A stretch of DNA of 64,000 nucleotides from JANSWY01 sp965228955 (GTDB lineage: Bacteria > Bacteroidota > Bacteroidia > Cytophagales > Cyclobacteriaceae): NCBI GenBank assembly GCA_965228955.1, contig OZ245848.1:5084001-5148000 (forward strand), written 5' to 3'. Below, piece after piece: positions 8,739 through 17,931 of the stretch. The first letter of the stretch is position 1; every line of letters begins with the position of its first letter. The translations under genes and the position numbers were made by a program. The notes beneath the pieces were generated by a model that was not told the origin of the DNA, did not search any database, and saw only the letters and a list, made by a program, of their open reading frames with translations.

Positions 8739-9209
8739 GTGGAGCAGATAAAAAACATAGTTGAAAAGATAGTAGAAGGGGTTCTTGAGGAGAAGAAGGA
8801 GCTGTTCCTAATAGATGTCATTTACAAAGGATCACCAGGGAGTTATAAACTGGTTATCATTCTGGATGGAGATAATGGGTTGTCAATTGACAACTGCGCA
8901 TATGTTAGCCGAAAAGTGGCTAATGTAATTGAAGAAGAAGATTTGATTGCAGACAAATACACATTAGAAGTAACGTCTGCAGGTTTGGAACACCCACTTA
9001 AGATTCCTCGCCAGTATCAGAAGAATGTTGGAAGAAACGTGAAAGTTCTTTTGAATGATGGAGGCGAGAACAATGGAGTTCTAAAAGGAATCTCGGATGA
9101 TGTAATTCAGATCGAGGTTAAAAAAGATAAGAAAGGAAAGGAAGTGGAATTAAAGGACATACCACTTTCTAGTATTAAGAAAACAAACGTATTAGTATCA
9201 TTTAAGTAG
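8739..9209 (+). CDS. rimP: Ribosome maturation factor RimP
   Basis: A 156-residue protein with the RimP N-terminal domain (LIDVIYKGSPGSYKLVIILDGDNGLSIDNCA) and the ending motif VTSAGLEHPLK. RimP helps assemble the 30S ribosomal subunit. The start is GTG at 8739; no ATG is available in frame nearby. It is followed one base later by nusA, and then by infB: the widely conserved rimP-nusA-infB order. Confidence 0.95.
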   Translation: MEQIKNIVEKIVEGVLEEKKELFLIDVIYKGSPGSYKLVIILDGDNGLSIDNCAYVSRKVANVIEEEDLIADKYTLEVTSAGLEHPLKIPRQYQKNVGRNVKVLLNDGGENNGVLKGISDDVIQIEVKKDKKGKEVELKDIPLSSIKKTNVLVSFK

Positions 9210-9210
9210 A

Positions 9211-10452
9211 ATGGACACTGGAAATTTAATTGAGTCGTTTGCAGAGTTTGCAAAAAATAAGAATGTAGATCGTCCTACCATGATCCGCATATTAGAGGAT
9301 GTGTTTAGAACAATGATTCGTAAGAAATACGAAACAGATGACAACTTTGACATCATCATCAACGCAGACAAAGGTGATTTAGAGATCTGGAGATTCAGAG
9401 AAATCGTAGATGACAACTCTGAGGACATCTGGGACTATGATAAAATTAGCTTAACTGATGCAAGAAAAATTGAGCCTGACTTTGAAATTGGTGAGGAAGT
9501 AGCGGAAGAGATCAAACTAGAAGATTTCGGAAGACGAGCAGTAATGACTGCAAGACAGACTCTGATCCAGAAGATCAAGGACCTTGAGAAGGATATCTTA
9601 TTCCAAAAGTACAAGGATCTTGTAAGTGAAATCATTGTAGGTGAAGTTTACCAGACTCTAAGTAGAGAAATCCTACTTATCGACGGTGAAGGAAACGAAT
9701 TGATCTTACCAAAAATGGAACAAATTGGTAAGGACAGATATAGAAAAGGTGACTCTGTGAGAGCAATTGTACACAGAGTAGAGATGCACAATGGTAATCC
9801 AAGAATTGTATTATCAAGAACATCTCCTACTTTCCTTGAGAGATTATTCGAAAGTGAAGTACCTGAAGTGTACGATGGTTTGATCACTATTAAGAAAGTG
9901 GTTAGAGAGCCAGGAGAGAGAGCAAAAGTGGCAGTTGAATCTTATGATGACAGAATTGATCCGGTAGGAGCCTGTGTGGGTATGAAGGGATCAAGAATTC
10001 ACAGTATTGTAAGAGAATTACAAAACGAGAACATCGATGTAATCAACTTCACGGATAACCTGGATTTATTTATTGCAAGAGCATTAAGTCCTGCAAAAAT
10101 CCAGAGTATTAAACTAGAAGAAGAAAATAAGCGAGTTTCAGTGTTTTTAAAGCCAGATCAAGTGTCATTAGCCATTGGAAAAGGTGGACAAAACATTAAA
10201 TTAGCGAGCAAATTGGTTGGATACGAAATTGATGTATTCAGAGAATTGGATGAAATCGAAGAGGAAGACGTAGTGTTGACTGAATTTAGCGATGAAATCG
10301 AGGCTTGGGTAATTGAAGAATTAAACAGAATCGGCCTTGATACTGCTAAGAGTGTTCTTGCACTTACTAAAGATGATCTTGTAAGAAGAACAGACCTTGA
10401 AGATGAAACAGTAGAAGACGTCCTTAATATCCTGAAACAAGAATTCGAATAA
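9211..10452 (+). CDS. nusA: Transcription termination/antitermination factor NusA
   Basis: A 413-residue NusA. N-terminal RNA polymerase-binding domain about 1-130, S1 domain about 135-205 (GEVYQTLSREILLID), KH1 (GACVGMKGSRIHSI) and KH2 (LAIGKGGQNIKLASKL) to about 345, and a short helix-hairpin-helix-like C-terminus. It modulates pausing, hairpin-dependent termination and antitermination. In E. coli and Bacillus subtilis nusA operons are known to be autoregulated at the level of termination, which fits the leader hairpin here. Confidence 0.96.
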   Translation: MDTGNLIESFAEFAKNKNVDRPTMIRILEDVFRTMIRKKYETDDNFDIIINADKGDLEIWRFREIVDDNSEDIWDYDKISLTDARKIEPDFEIGEEVAEEIKLEDFGRRAVMTARQTLIQKIKDLEKDILFQKYKDLVSEIIVGEVYQTLSREILLIDGEGNELILPKMEQIGKDRYRKGDSVRAIVHRVEMHNGNPRIVLSRTSPTFLERLFESEVPEVYDGLITIKKVVREPGERAKVAVESYDDRIDPVGACVGMKGSRIHSIVRELQNENIDVINFTDNLDLFIARALSPAKIQSIKLEEENKRVSVFLKPDQVSLAIGKGGQNIKLASKLVGYEIDVFRELDEIEEEDVVLTEFSDEIEAWVIEELNRIGLDTAKSVLALTKDDLVRRTDLEDETVEDVLNILKQEFE

Positions 10453-10504
10453 ACAACAACCTATTTATAAAGAGTAAAGAATAAAGCGAATCAATAAGTA
10501 ATAT

Positions 10505-13438
10505 ATGGCAGAGGAAAGAACTATGAGATTAAGTCAGGTAGCAAGAAAGCTCAATGTTGGTAGAAGTACCATTGTGGACTTTCTTTCTCAGAAAGGCTTT
10601 GAAGTAGATGCAAGCCCTAACTCCAAGATAACCTTGGAGCAGCTCGACATGCTCTCAAAAGAGTTTGCCGACTCTGCCCTTGATAAGGAAGAGGCGTCTG
10701 AAATTACCATTGGGTCCAAGCATACAGATAATCTTGTAATCAAAGCCACTGATGAGGCTCCTGCTCAACCTAAAAAGGATGATGAGGAAATAAGAATTAC
10801 AGATAACTCCAGCACTACTGAAGAACCTACCGCGACTGAATCTCCTAAAGAGGAAGCAAAGCCGGAAGAAAAACAGGTTGAAGAGAAGAAGGAAGATGAG
10901 CCAGTTTCTGAAAGACCTAAATTGCAGGGTATCAAAGTAGTTGGGAAAATCGATCTCGACCAGGGTAAAGCAAAAGAAGAGCCTGCTAAAGAGGAGCCTA
11001 AGAAAGAAGAGCCTGCTAAGGAGGAACCTAAGAAAGAGGAACCTAAAGTAGAAGCTCCAAAGGAATCTGAGGTTAAAGAGGTTGAAGAGCAACCGAAGAA
11101 GGAAGAAGTAAAAGAAGAGCCTGCTCCGGTAGAAGCGAAGAAGGAAGAACCAAAACCTGAGGAACCTAAGAAAGAAGAAGCTCCTAAAGAAGAGAAACCA
11201 AAAGAAGAAGCACCAAAGCAAGGTGATAAAGTCATCAAAGCAAAAGCTGAACAACTTGGCGGACTAAAAGTTCTTGGTAAAATTGAACTTCCTGCCGACA
11301 AGAAAAAGGCTAAGCCAGTAGCATCTTCTGACGATAAAAATAAGGACAAGAAAAAGCGTCCTAGAAAAAGAATTGGTTCTGACGCACAAGGTCAGGGACA
11401 AGGACAAGGCCAGGGAGGTCAAAGAGGAGGTCAAGGTGGAAGACCTGGACAAGGTGGAAGACCTGATAGAAGAAATCAGGGCGGAGACAGAAAAAGACCT
11501 TCAAGAAAACCAAAGTCAACTGAAGAACTTTCAGATAAGGAAATTCAGGATCAGATTAAGGCAACACTTGCAAAACTGAGTGGTGGAGCAAAAGGTGGTG
11601 CTGCGAACAGATCTAAATACAGAAAAGAAAAGCGTACCGCTCAAGCTGAAGCTGCAGAAGAAGCTGCACTTCAACAGCAGGAGGATGCTAAGAAGCTAAA
11701 AGTAACAGAGTTTATCTCTGCTAGTGACTTGGCAAGTTTAATGGATGTTTCTGTTAACGATGTAATTTCTACTTGTATGGGTCTTGGTATGTTCGTTTCG
11801 ATCAACCAAAGACTTGATGCAGAATCAATCACTATCATTGCTGATGAATTTGGATATGATGCTGAATTCACAACTGCTGAGGATGAAACCGAAGTTGTTG
11901 AAGAGGTAGATAATGATGAGGATCTTCAGGATAGAGCTCCAATTGTGACCATCATGGGACACGTTGACCATGGTAAAACATCACTACTTGACTACATTAG
12001 AGATGCCAAGGTTACAGAAGGTGAAGCCGGAGGTATTACACAGCACATTGGTGCTTATGACGTAATAACCGAAACTGGTAAAAGGGTTGCATTCCTTGAT
12101 ACACCTGGTCACGAAGCGTTTACAGCGATGAGAGCCAGGGGTGCGAAGATTACTGATATTGTAATTATTGTTGTTGCAGCGGATGATAATGTGATGCCTC
12201 AAACTAAAGAAGCAATCAACCATGCTCAGGTAGCTGGTGTGCCGATTATCATTGCAATCAATAAAATTGATAAGCCAAACGCTAATCCGGATAAGATCAA
12301 AGAAGAATTATCTGGTATTAACATACTTGTTGAAGACTGGGGTGGTAAATACCAGTGCCAGGCAATTTCAGCAAAAACCGGAGAAGGTATTGATGAACTT
12401 CTAGAGAAAGTACTTCTTGAAGCAGAACTACTTGAGCTAAAAGCTAATCCAGACAAAAACGCTACCGGATCAGTAATTGAAGCTACACTTGATAAAGGTC
12501 GTGGTTATGTTACTACAATCATGGTACAGGGTGGTACATTGAAAGTTGGAGATGTATTGCTTGCAGGATCTTACTTTGGTAAGGTAAAAGCCATGACGGA
12601 TCACAGAGGTAAGCGTATGCAAGAGGCAGGGCCTTCAACACCAGTACAGATGCTGGGACTTGACGGAGCACCTCAGGCCGGTGATAAATTCAACGTGATG
12701 GATACTGATCGTGAAGCGAGAGAAATTGCTAACAAAAGAGAGCAGATTCTCAGAGAGCAGAACATCAGAACTAAGAAACACATCACACTTGATGAAATTG
12801 GAAGACGACTTGCAATTGGAACCTTCAAAGAACTTAATGTTATCGTTAAAGGTGACGTGGATGGTTCAGTTGAAGCACTTTCAGATTCATTATTGAAACT
12901 TTCTACGGATGAGGTTCAAGTGAACATCATTCACAAGGCAGTAGGTCAAATCTCTGAATCTGATGTACTACTTGCTTCTGCATCTGATGCGGTTATCGTT
13001 GGTTTCCAGGTGAGACCTTCAGGTGGCGCTAGAAAAATCGCAGAGAATGAGGAAATCGAAATCAGATTGTACTCTATCATCTATGACGCGATCAACGATG
13101 TGAAGGATGCGATGGAAGGTATGCTTGCTCCTACTGTTGAGGAAGTTATCACTGGTAACATTCAGGTTAGAGAGGTCTTCAAGATATCTAAAGTAGGTAC
13201 AGTAGCTGGTTGTTATGTAACAGATGGTTATGTGAAGAGAAACAATCAGGTACGACTTATCAGAGACGGTATAGTGACCTACACTGGTGAGATTAACCAG
13301 CTGAGAAGATTCAAAGACGATGTAACTGAAGTGAAACAAGGCTTTGAATGTGGTATCAGCATCAAAAACTTCAACGACATCAAAGTGGGAGATGTCATAG
13401 AAGGATTCGAAGAACGAGAAGTTAAAAGAACACTATAA
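10505..13438 (+). CDS. infB: Translation initiation factor IF-2
   Basis: A 977-residue IF-2. Order: N-terminal winged-helix-like IF2_N (about 5-55), a long charged linker rich in Lys-Glu-Glu-Pro repeats (about 60-275), a basic Gly/Gln/Arg stretch (about 280-335), a second IF2_N-like segment, and the GTPase core with GHVDHGKTS, DTPGHEAFTAMRARG, NKID and SAKTGEG, then the beta-barrel and fMet-tRNA-binding domains. It directs initiator tRNA to the ribosome. The extended linker is common in this phylum. The gene ends with a strong terminator. Confidence 0.97.
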   Translation: MAEERTMRLSQVARKLNVGRSTIVDFLSQKGFEVDASPNSKITLEQLDMLSKEFADSALDKEEASEITIGSKHTDNLVIKATDEAPAQPKKDDEEIRITDNSSTTEEPTATESPKEEAKPEEKQVEEKKEDEPVSERPKLQGIKVVGKIDLDQGKAKEEPAKEEPKKEEPAKEEPKKEEPKVEAPKESEVKEVEEQPKKEEVKEEPAPVEAKKEEPKPEEPKKEEAPKEEKPKEEAPKQGDKVIKAKAEQLGGLKVLGKIELPADKKKAKPVASSDDKNKDKKKRPRKRIGSDAQGQGQGQGQGGQRGGQGGRPGQGGRPDRRNQGGDRKRPSRKPKSTEELSDKEIQDQIKATLAKLSGGAKGGAANRSKYRKEKRTAQAEAAEEAALQQQEDAKKLKVTEFISASDLASLMDVSVNDVISTCMGLGMFVSINQRLDAESITIIADEFGYDAEFTTAEDETEVVEEVDNDEDLQDRAPIVTIMGHVDHGKTSLLDYIRDAKVTEGEAGGITQHIGAYDVITETGKRVAFLDTPGHEAFTAMRARGAKITDIVIIVVAADDNVMPQTKEAINHAQVAGVPIIIAINKIDKPNANPDKIKEELSGINILVEDWGGKYQCQAISAKTGEGIDELLEKVLLEAELLELKANPDKNATGSVIEATLDKGRGYVTTIMVQGGTLKVGDVLLAGSYFGKVKAMTDHRGKRMQEAGPSTPVQMLGLDGAPQAGDKFNVMDTDREAREIANKREQILREQNIRTKKHITLDEIGRRLAIGTFKELNVIVKGDVDGSVEALSDSLLKLSTDEVQVNIIHKAVGQISESDVLLASASDAVIVGFQVRPSGGARKIAENEEIEIRLYSIIYDAINDVKDAMEGMLAPTVEEVITGNIQVREVFKISKVGTVAGCYVTDGYVKRNNQVRLIRDGIVTYTGEINQLRRFKDDVTEVKQGFECGISIKNFNDIKVGDVIEGFEEREVKRTL
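10973..11046 (+). repeat. 30-base coding repeat in the IF-2 linker
   Basis: Two consecutive 30-base units (10973-11002 and 11003-11032) plus a partial third encode KEEPAKEEPK. Looser KEEP/EEPK variants continue to about 11220. It is a low-complexity linker in frame with infB. Confidence 0.75.
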
Positions 13439-13443
13439 AATAC

Positions 13444-13474
13444 AAACCCTGAGGAATCCACCTCAGGGTTTTTT
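13444..13474 (+). terminator. Intrinsic terminator of rimP-nusA-infB
   Basis: Stem CCCTGAGG / CCTCAGGG (13447-13454 and 13461-13468), extended by flanking AAA/TTT, loop AATCCA, then a run of six T. It starts a few bases after the infB stop. Confidence 0.92.
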
Positions 13475-13479
13475 ATTAC

Positions 13480-13650
13480 ATGACAGTAATTCTCAACTGG
13501 CTCATCTATTTTTTAATTTTTACAATAATTCTTGGATTGTATCAACCGTGGATCGTGTTATGGTGGATGGATCATATTAATCGGGTGAAGGTTTTGAGGT
13601 ATTATGGGACAGCACTGGTTGCAGCTTTGTTAATACGATTACTATTTTGA
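13480..13650 (+). CDS. Small membrane protein, 56 residues
   Basis: An ATG frame of 56 codons, MTVILNWLIYFLIF onward, with two hydrophobic segments (about 3-28 and 43-55) around a Trp-rich turn (WIVLWWMDHINRVKVLRYYG). The composition is that of a small inner-membrane protein. I recognise no named family. Its ATG lies only 6 bases after the infB terminator, so it depends on readthrough or on a promoter overlapping the terminator. It could also be a chance frame. Confidence 0.5.
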   Translation: MTVILNWLIYFLIFTIILGLYQPWIVLWWMDHINRVKVLRYYGTALVAALLIRLLF

Positions 13651-13806
13651 AGAGTGCTTGAATAACATCGCTAGCATCGAGTAATACTTAAAATTTTGGT
13701 TCCTGGCTTCAACTGATTTACAGAAATACAGCATCACAAAATTTTGGAGCAAATCAAAAGGCATCAAAAATCCGTTCAATGAACTACCAATAATCACTTG
13801 AAAGAA

Positions 13807-14433
13807 ATGGATTCCGGATTACGCTTCCTTAAAATCAAATTATTGCTGCTTTTCTCACCTGCAATTCTTTTGGCTCAGAATGATTCTATGTCAGATTACC
13901 TGGTATTAAATACAAATGATACCATTTATGGCACGGTGAGGTATATCAAAGAGGAAGGTTTTGGTAGCAGGGATTTCTTCAAAAAAATAAGGATTACTGA
14001 TTCAAAAGGGACCAAGAAGAAGTTTAAGAGGAATAAGGTATCATCATTCAAAACAAAGGATGCAGTTTTCGAAAGTTTTTGGCTTAATCAACATACAGAA
14101 TTCTCGATTAAACCAGCTTTGATAAATACAAAGTACCGCATTGATTCTAAAGGAGAACAACATTTTCTAAGAACTAAACAAAAGGGTGTTTTAAGTCACT
14201 ATGAACTTGAGTGGTTTGATCAAGACAGCAATATCCTGTGTTCTATGGCATTGTTGAAAAAAGAAAATGATAATTTTTTCGTTCGAGCAGACCAAGGGTT
14301 ATTGGGATTGAAAAGAAAGGCCTTGATAAATTACTTTACTGGTTGCAGTGAAATAACAGAAGCACTTGCTGAAAAGCAATTGAAAGAGGTTAGTCAATTA
14401 GTGGAATTATATAACAACAGTTGCTCGAATTGA
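13807..14433 (+). CDS. Secreted protein of unknown function
   Basis: A 208-residue protein with a signal peptide (LLLLFSPAILLAQ) and a beta-rich body with Lys-rich turns. LNTNDTIYGTVRYI near residues 31-44 resembles many Bacteroidota secreted proteins that begin 'vltngDTi.G.i', but no function is known for them. I use the ATG at 13807; an in-frame TTG at 13798 adds three residues. It stands alone between a small ORF and a convergent SDR. No lipobox and no sorting domain. Confidence 0.68.
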   Translation: MDSGLRFLKIKLLLLFSPAILLAQNDSMSDYLVLNTNDTIYGTVRYIKEEGFGSRDFFKKIRITDSKGTKKKFKRNKVSSFKTKDAVFESFWLNQHTEFSIKPALINTKYRIDSKGEQHFLRTKQKGVLSHYELEWFDQDSNILCSMALLKKENDNFFVRADQGLLGLKRKALINYFTGCSEITEALAEKQLKEVSQLVELYNNSCSN

Positions 14434-14454
14434 ACATAATAATTGTCCGCGTAC

Positions 14455-14479
14455 TGGTCTTAGCATCCCGCTAAGACCA
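14455..14479. terminator. Hairpin between convergent genes
   Basis: A perfect 9-bp stem TGGTCTTAG / CTAAGACCA with a 7-base loop in the 64-base gap between two convergent genes. It can serve both strands, though T-runs are weak. Confidence 0.55.
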
Positions 14480-14497
14480 CTACATGAATTTTATCAA

Positions 14498-15358
14498 TCA
14501 GAAAACCACCCCAGTAACCTCCTCAGCCCAATCCCAAAGTCTCACATTCAACTCCTCATCTAAAGCTGCCTCATCAATTTTCGCCAAAGCCGGTTTACCT
14601 TTTTGCTCATTTGGTCCGTCTGGTCCCCAGTATTGACCTCCTTCTGCATCTTGTCTTAAGCAAGCAGCCAGAATTGGTAGAGCCCCATCTTTGGCAGTCA
14701 TTAATTCAAGAGAGGCAAGCATGTCCTTATCCATATATTTCTGCAAGTCAGTTTTGCTAAAGCCTGGGTGTGCCGCTAATGACAGAATATGAGACCCACT
14801 GCTCTTTAGCCTTTTATCCAGTTCAAGAGCAAAAATGATATCAGCCAATTTACTTTGTCCGTATTCCCTCCAGTGATTGTATTCTTTTTCTAATCTGAAA
14901 TTGTCAAAATCAATTACCGAATTTCTGTGAGCAATACTACTTACTGTGACTACTCTGGAGCCTTGAGTTTCTTTTAACAGAGAAAACAAATATCCAGTTA
15001 AAGCAAAGTGACCAATGAAATTCACTCCAAACTGTATTTCAAATCCATCTGCAGTCTTAGATGGTGGTGGAATCATTATTCCTGCATTGTTGACCAAATA
15101 ATCTAATCTGGATTCTTTGTTTGAAACTTCATTCACAAATTGCTTCACAGCATCGAGACTGGATAAATCCAGGTGACCAAAAACTAACTCTCCTGATCCT
15201 TCTGTTTGCTTCATTCTTTCAATTGCCACCTGAGCTTTCTCTTCATTCCTGCAAGCAACATATACTTTAGCTCCCTTTTGATACAAATCGAGTGCAACTT
15301 CAAAACCTATTCCTGTATTTGAGCCTGTGACTATGGCTACTTTTCCTGATAAATTCAT
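14498..15358 (-). CDS. Short-chain dehydrogenase/reductase
   Basis: A 286-residue SDR of the retinol dehydrogenase/protochlorophyllide reductase-like branch: TGSNTGIG at residues 11-18, YLVNNAGIMIPP, VSSIAHR with the catalytic serine and YGQSK as the YxxxK pair. Predicted NADP(H)-linked oxidoreductase. It lies 99 bases downstream of an AraC regulator on the same strand, a common arrangement in which the regulator controls the reductase. The substrate is unknown. Confidence 0.87.
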   Translation of the reverse strand: MNLSGKVAIVTGSNTGIGFEVALDLYQKGAKVYVACRNEEKAQVAIERMKQTEGSGELVFGHLDLSSLDAVKQFVNEVSNKESRLDYLVNNAGIMIPPPSKTADGFEIQFGVNFIGHFALTGYLFSLLKETQGSRVVTVSSIAHRNSVIDFDNFRLEKEYNHWREYGQSKLADIIFALELDKRLKSSGSHILSLAAHPGFSKTDLQKYMDKDMLASLELMTAKDGALPILAACLRQDAEGGQYWGPDGPNEQKGKPALAKIDEAALDEELNVRLWDWAEEVTGVVF

Positions 15359-15457
15359 ATTTCTATAATTCTAATTGTTACAGGAACAAATCTCAGGATA
15401 CTAGTGCGACTGCTGACAACCTAAATCATACGAAAAATGACCAATTTCAAAGATTGG

Positions 15458-16372
15458 TTATTTGACATCCAATTTCTTGAATTCATTAGGGGTATGACCA
15501 GTGTGTTTCTTGAAGAACCTACTAAAATGGGTAGGTTCACTAAAACCGAGTTGGTAAGCGATTTCTTTTGATGAAGATGAAGTGTTATTCAATAAGGTTT
15601 TTGCTATCGAAAGGGTCCTTTGGGTAATCCAATCATTGACTGTTCTTCCGGTTTTACTTTTGATAACTGCATTCAGGTAATTGGGGTGCAAACTTAGCTC
15701 CTCAGCAAGCTCCTGAACTTGAAGTTTGCCGCTAGCTTGTTGATTATCTAGTATCTCTTTGAAGCGCTTTTCCAGAATTTGTTTAAATGACTTCACAATT
15801 TGAGAATCTCTGTTCCCCTCTTCAATCGGATCGTATTCAGACCAAAATTTCTCTTTAACTTTCAATAATAGAATTCCGAAAAGATTACCCAGTATCTTAT
15901 TCTTAAAAGTGGAAGTGCTTCCAAACTCCGTTACAATTTGTTGATATAGCAATTCAAACCCTTTAAAGTCTTCATTTGATAATTCCTTGGGAGGAACAAT
16001 CTCTGCAAGTAGAAAAGGAAATTCATTAAATATGTCCTGATTAATATTCTCCTGTAAAAATTTCTCAGTCAGTGTAATGATCAAGGCATCTTTGGCATCA
16101 TCCAATTCATATGATTTCAAGTGACCAGGATTTGTAAAATAAAAGGTACCAGAACCATATGGAAATCTATTATCATCCAAAAAGTATGTGCCAGAGCCTT
16201 CTTTAGTAAGAATAAATGAAAAGTAGTCTGCTCTCAGCTGTGGAGATTTAAATGGGATTGTTGGATGAATATCAGGAATACTCATCACGGTAAAGTCAAT
16301 TTCCTCATCAAGAGATAACCCCAGTGTTTTATATAAATCAGATATGTTGTGGTGTACTATTATTTCTGCCAC
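15458..16372 (-). CDS. AraC family transcriptional regulator
   Basis: A 304-residue protein with an N-terminal cupin-like sensing domain (about 1-170, including TKEGSGTYFLDDN) and a C-terminal double HTH (about 205-300). The AraC signature is clear: LAEELSLHPNYLNAVIKSKTG and IAYQLGFSEPTHFSRFFKKHTG with TPNEFKK at the end. It probably activates the adjacent SDR gene in response to a small molecule. Its start is 57 bases from the Crp-like operator at 16429-16452, so it may also be under that regulator. Confidence 0.9.
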   Translation of the reverse strand: MAEIIVHHNISDLYKTLGLSLDEEIDFTVMSIPDIHPTIPFKSPQLRADYFSFILTKEGSGTYFLDDNRFPYGSGTFYFTNPGHLKSYELDDAKDALIITLTEKFLQENINQDIFNEFPFLLAEIVPPKELSNEDFKGFELLYQQIVTEFGSTSTFKNKILGNLFGILLLKVKEKFWSEYDPIEEGNRDSQIVKSFKQILEKRFKEILDNQQASGKLQVQELAEELSLHPNYLNAVIKSKTGRTVNDWITQRTLSIAKTLLNNTSSSSKEIAYQLGFSEPTHFSRFFKKHTGHTPNEFKKLDVK

Positions 16373-16428
16373 GGGACTTCCATATTAAATGTTAGGTTAA
16401 CAAATCTAATACCTTTCTTATTCCTCAA

Positions 16429-16452
16429 AAAATGTAACATTTATCACATTTT
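16429..16452. promoter_or_regulatory. Predicted Crp-family operator, copy 1
   Basis: The core TGTAACATTTATCACA (16433-16448) is one change from the Crp consensus TGTGA-N6-TCACA. A 24-base stretch including it is identical to 19738-19761, beside a crp-like gene. Here it sits between araC (minus) and the 16504 gene plus sbtAB (plus), just ahead of a near-consensus TTG / TTCTTTTG promoter at about 16455-16480. Confidence 0.75.
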
Positions 16453-16503
16453 TATTGATCCTATGTTCTGTTTTCTTTTGAAGATTCGAATTCTATTTGC
16501 GTA

Positions 16504-16833
16504 GTGATTCGTTCAAAGATCATATTATACATCCTTTCCGGTATCCTGTTTGGGTCACTGACTATAACAGATACTCACCACTTGTTTATTGAACAAGAGG
16601 AAGTAGCTGAGGGCAGGGAACTGGAGAGGGAAGAACTCAAAGAAAAAGAGGAAGGTAAAGATTGGCTTGAAAATCTTTCGTCATCCTCCGACAGTGAAGC
16701 TGATCAATCCAATTGGGTTCGTTTCAATTTCGCTTTTAGTACACTTAATCAAAACCAAGGGTCAACATCTAATTTCTCTATTCAAAATGTTGCGCTCTTC
16801 ATTCTGTTTTGCTCCTTAAAAATCGATTGTTAA
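16504..16833 (+). CDS. Small acidic membrane or exported protein of unknown function
   Basis: A 109-residue frame with a GTG start. It has an N-terminal hydrophobic segment (residues 5-22), a strongly charged Glu/Lys-rich middle (about 30-55) and a hydrophobic C-terminus. No family is recognised. It is the first frame after the Crp-like operator and precedes sbtA by 105 bases. Charge pattern and position suggest a real exported peptide, but the start codon and expression are uncertain. Confidence 0.5.
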   Translation: MIRSKIILYILSGILFGSLTITDTHHLFIEQEEVAEGRELEREELKEKEEGKDWLENLSSSSDSEADQSNWVRFNFAFSTLNQNQGSTSNFSIQNVALFILFCSLKIDC

Positions 16834-16859
16834 GAATTCTACCTAATCAGAATTCAAAC

Positions 16860-16900
16860 ACCCCTTTATCAGGACTTCCCTGACATCTCCAAGGAGGGGT
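16860..16900 (+). promoter_or_regulatory. Nested hairpin upstream of sbtA
   Basis: Outer arms ACCCCT (16860-16865) and AGGGGT (16895-16900) enclose an inner stem TCAGG / CCTGA (16869-16873 and 16879-16883). It lies between the small acidic gene and sbtA. No T-run follows directly, so it may be a processing or stability element rather than a terminator. Confidence 0.4.
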
Positions 16901-16938
16901 TATACTATCATTTTTAAAATTTCCTAAAGCAAACAACA

Positions 16939-17919
16939 ATGAATTTATATGCAATTCTGGAAAACTTTGCGCATCCCGCGACATTGTTTTTCTTCCTTGG
17001 CATGATTGCCATCTTTGTCAAATCTGACCTTGAAATCCCACCTCAAATAGCCAAATTCCTAAGTATATATCTCCTATTTGATATTGGAATAAAAGGAGGA
17101 GAAGAATTATTCCACAGCGGTTTCAACGGACAAGTCCTACTCGTAATGGCTGTTTGTGTTATTGGCTCATTTTTGATCCCTTTTGGGTTATTTTATATTC
17201 TTAAAAGAAAACTAAACGTATACGATGCTGGTGCAATTGCTGCTACCTATGGGTCCATTTCTGCTGTAACATTTGCAACGGCTACAGCTTTCCTGGAATC
17301 TCAAGGTGAGGTTTTTGGCGGATATATGGTTGCTGGTATGGCGCTTATGGAATCTCCAGCCATCATTGCAGGATTACTTCTGATACGGCTAAATAGAAAG
17401 TCTGATACACCTGAGCTACAACACAAGTCAGGGTTAAAACCAATTTTGAAGGAAGCTTTCTTCAATGGCTCTGTATTATTATTAATTGGTAGTTTGTTTA
17501 TCGGATACATCGCCGGAGAAGCTGGAGAAAAGGAATTAAAGCCATTTGTAAATGAAATCTTTTTCGGGATGCTCAGTCTATACATGCTAGACATGGGACT
17601 ATTGGCAGCCAGACGAATAAAAGAACTTAGAAAGACAGGCAAATTTGTAGTTTCCTTCGCTTCATTTTTCCCTCCTATTATTGGCCTTCTGGCAATCCTT
17701 TTATCATTCATACTGGGATATAGCAAAGGTGATGCTTTGCTACAAACTGTTCTATTAGCCAGTGCTTCATACATTGCGGTACCAGCAGCTATGAGGATGG
17801 CAGTACCTCAAGCCAATATGAGCATTTTATTACCAATGTCACTCGGGATCACCTTCACATTTAACATCTCAATTGGTATTCCATTTTACTATTATATCAT
17901 TCAAATCCTTTGGACCTAA
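16939..17919 (+). CDS. sbtA: Sodium-dependent bicarbonate transporter SbtA
   Basis: A 326-residue protein with about ten membrane helices, of the DUF897/PF05982 family: IPPQIAKFLSIYLLFDIGIKGG in the first half, YGSISAVTFATA, GMALMESPAIIAG, and YIAVPAAMRMAVPQANMS near the end. In cyanobacteria SbtA is a high-affinity Na+/HCO3- symporter in the plasma membrane. The next gene encodes an SbtB-like PII protein, which supports the assignment. In a heterotroph it probably supplies bicarbonate for carboxylation reactions. Confidence 0.88.
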   Translation: MNLYAILENFAHPATLFFFLGMIAIFVKSDLEIPPQIAKFLSIYLLFDIGIKGGEELFHSGFNGQVLLVMAVCVIGSFLIPFGLFYILKRKLNVYDAGAIAATYGSISAVTFATATAFLESQGEVFGGYMVAGMALMESPAIIAGLLLIRLNRKSDTPELQHKSGLKPILKEAFFNGSVLLLIGSLFIGYIAGEAGEKELKPFVNEIFFGMLSLYMLDMGLLAARRIKELRKTGKFVVSFASFFPPIIGLLAILLSFILGYSKGDALLQTVLLASASYIAVPAAMRMAVPQANMSILLPMSLGITFTFNISIGIPFYYYIIQILWT

Positions 17920-17931
17920 ATAAGTATAGTC

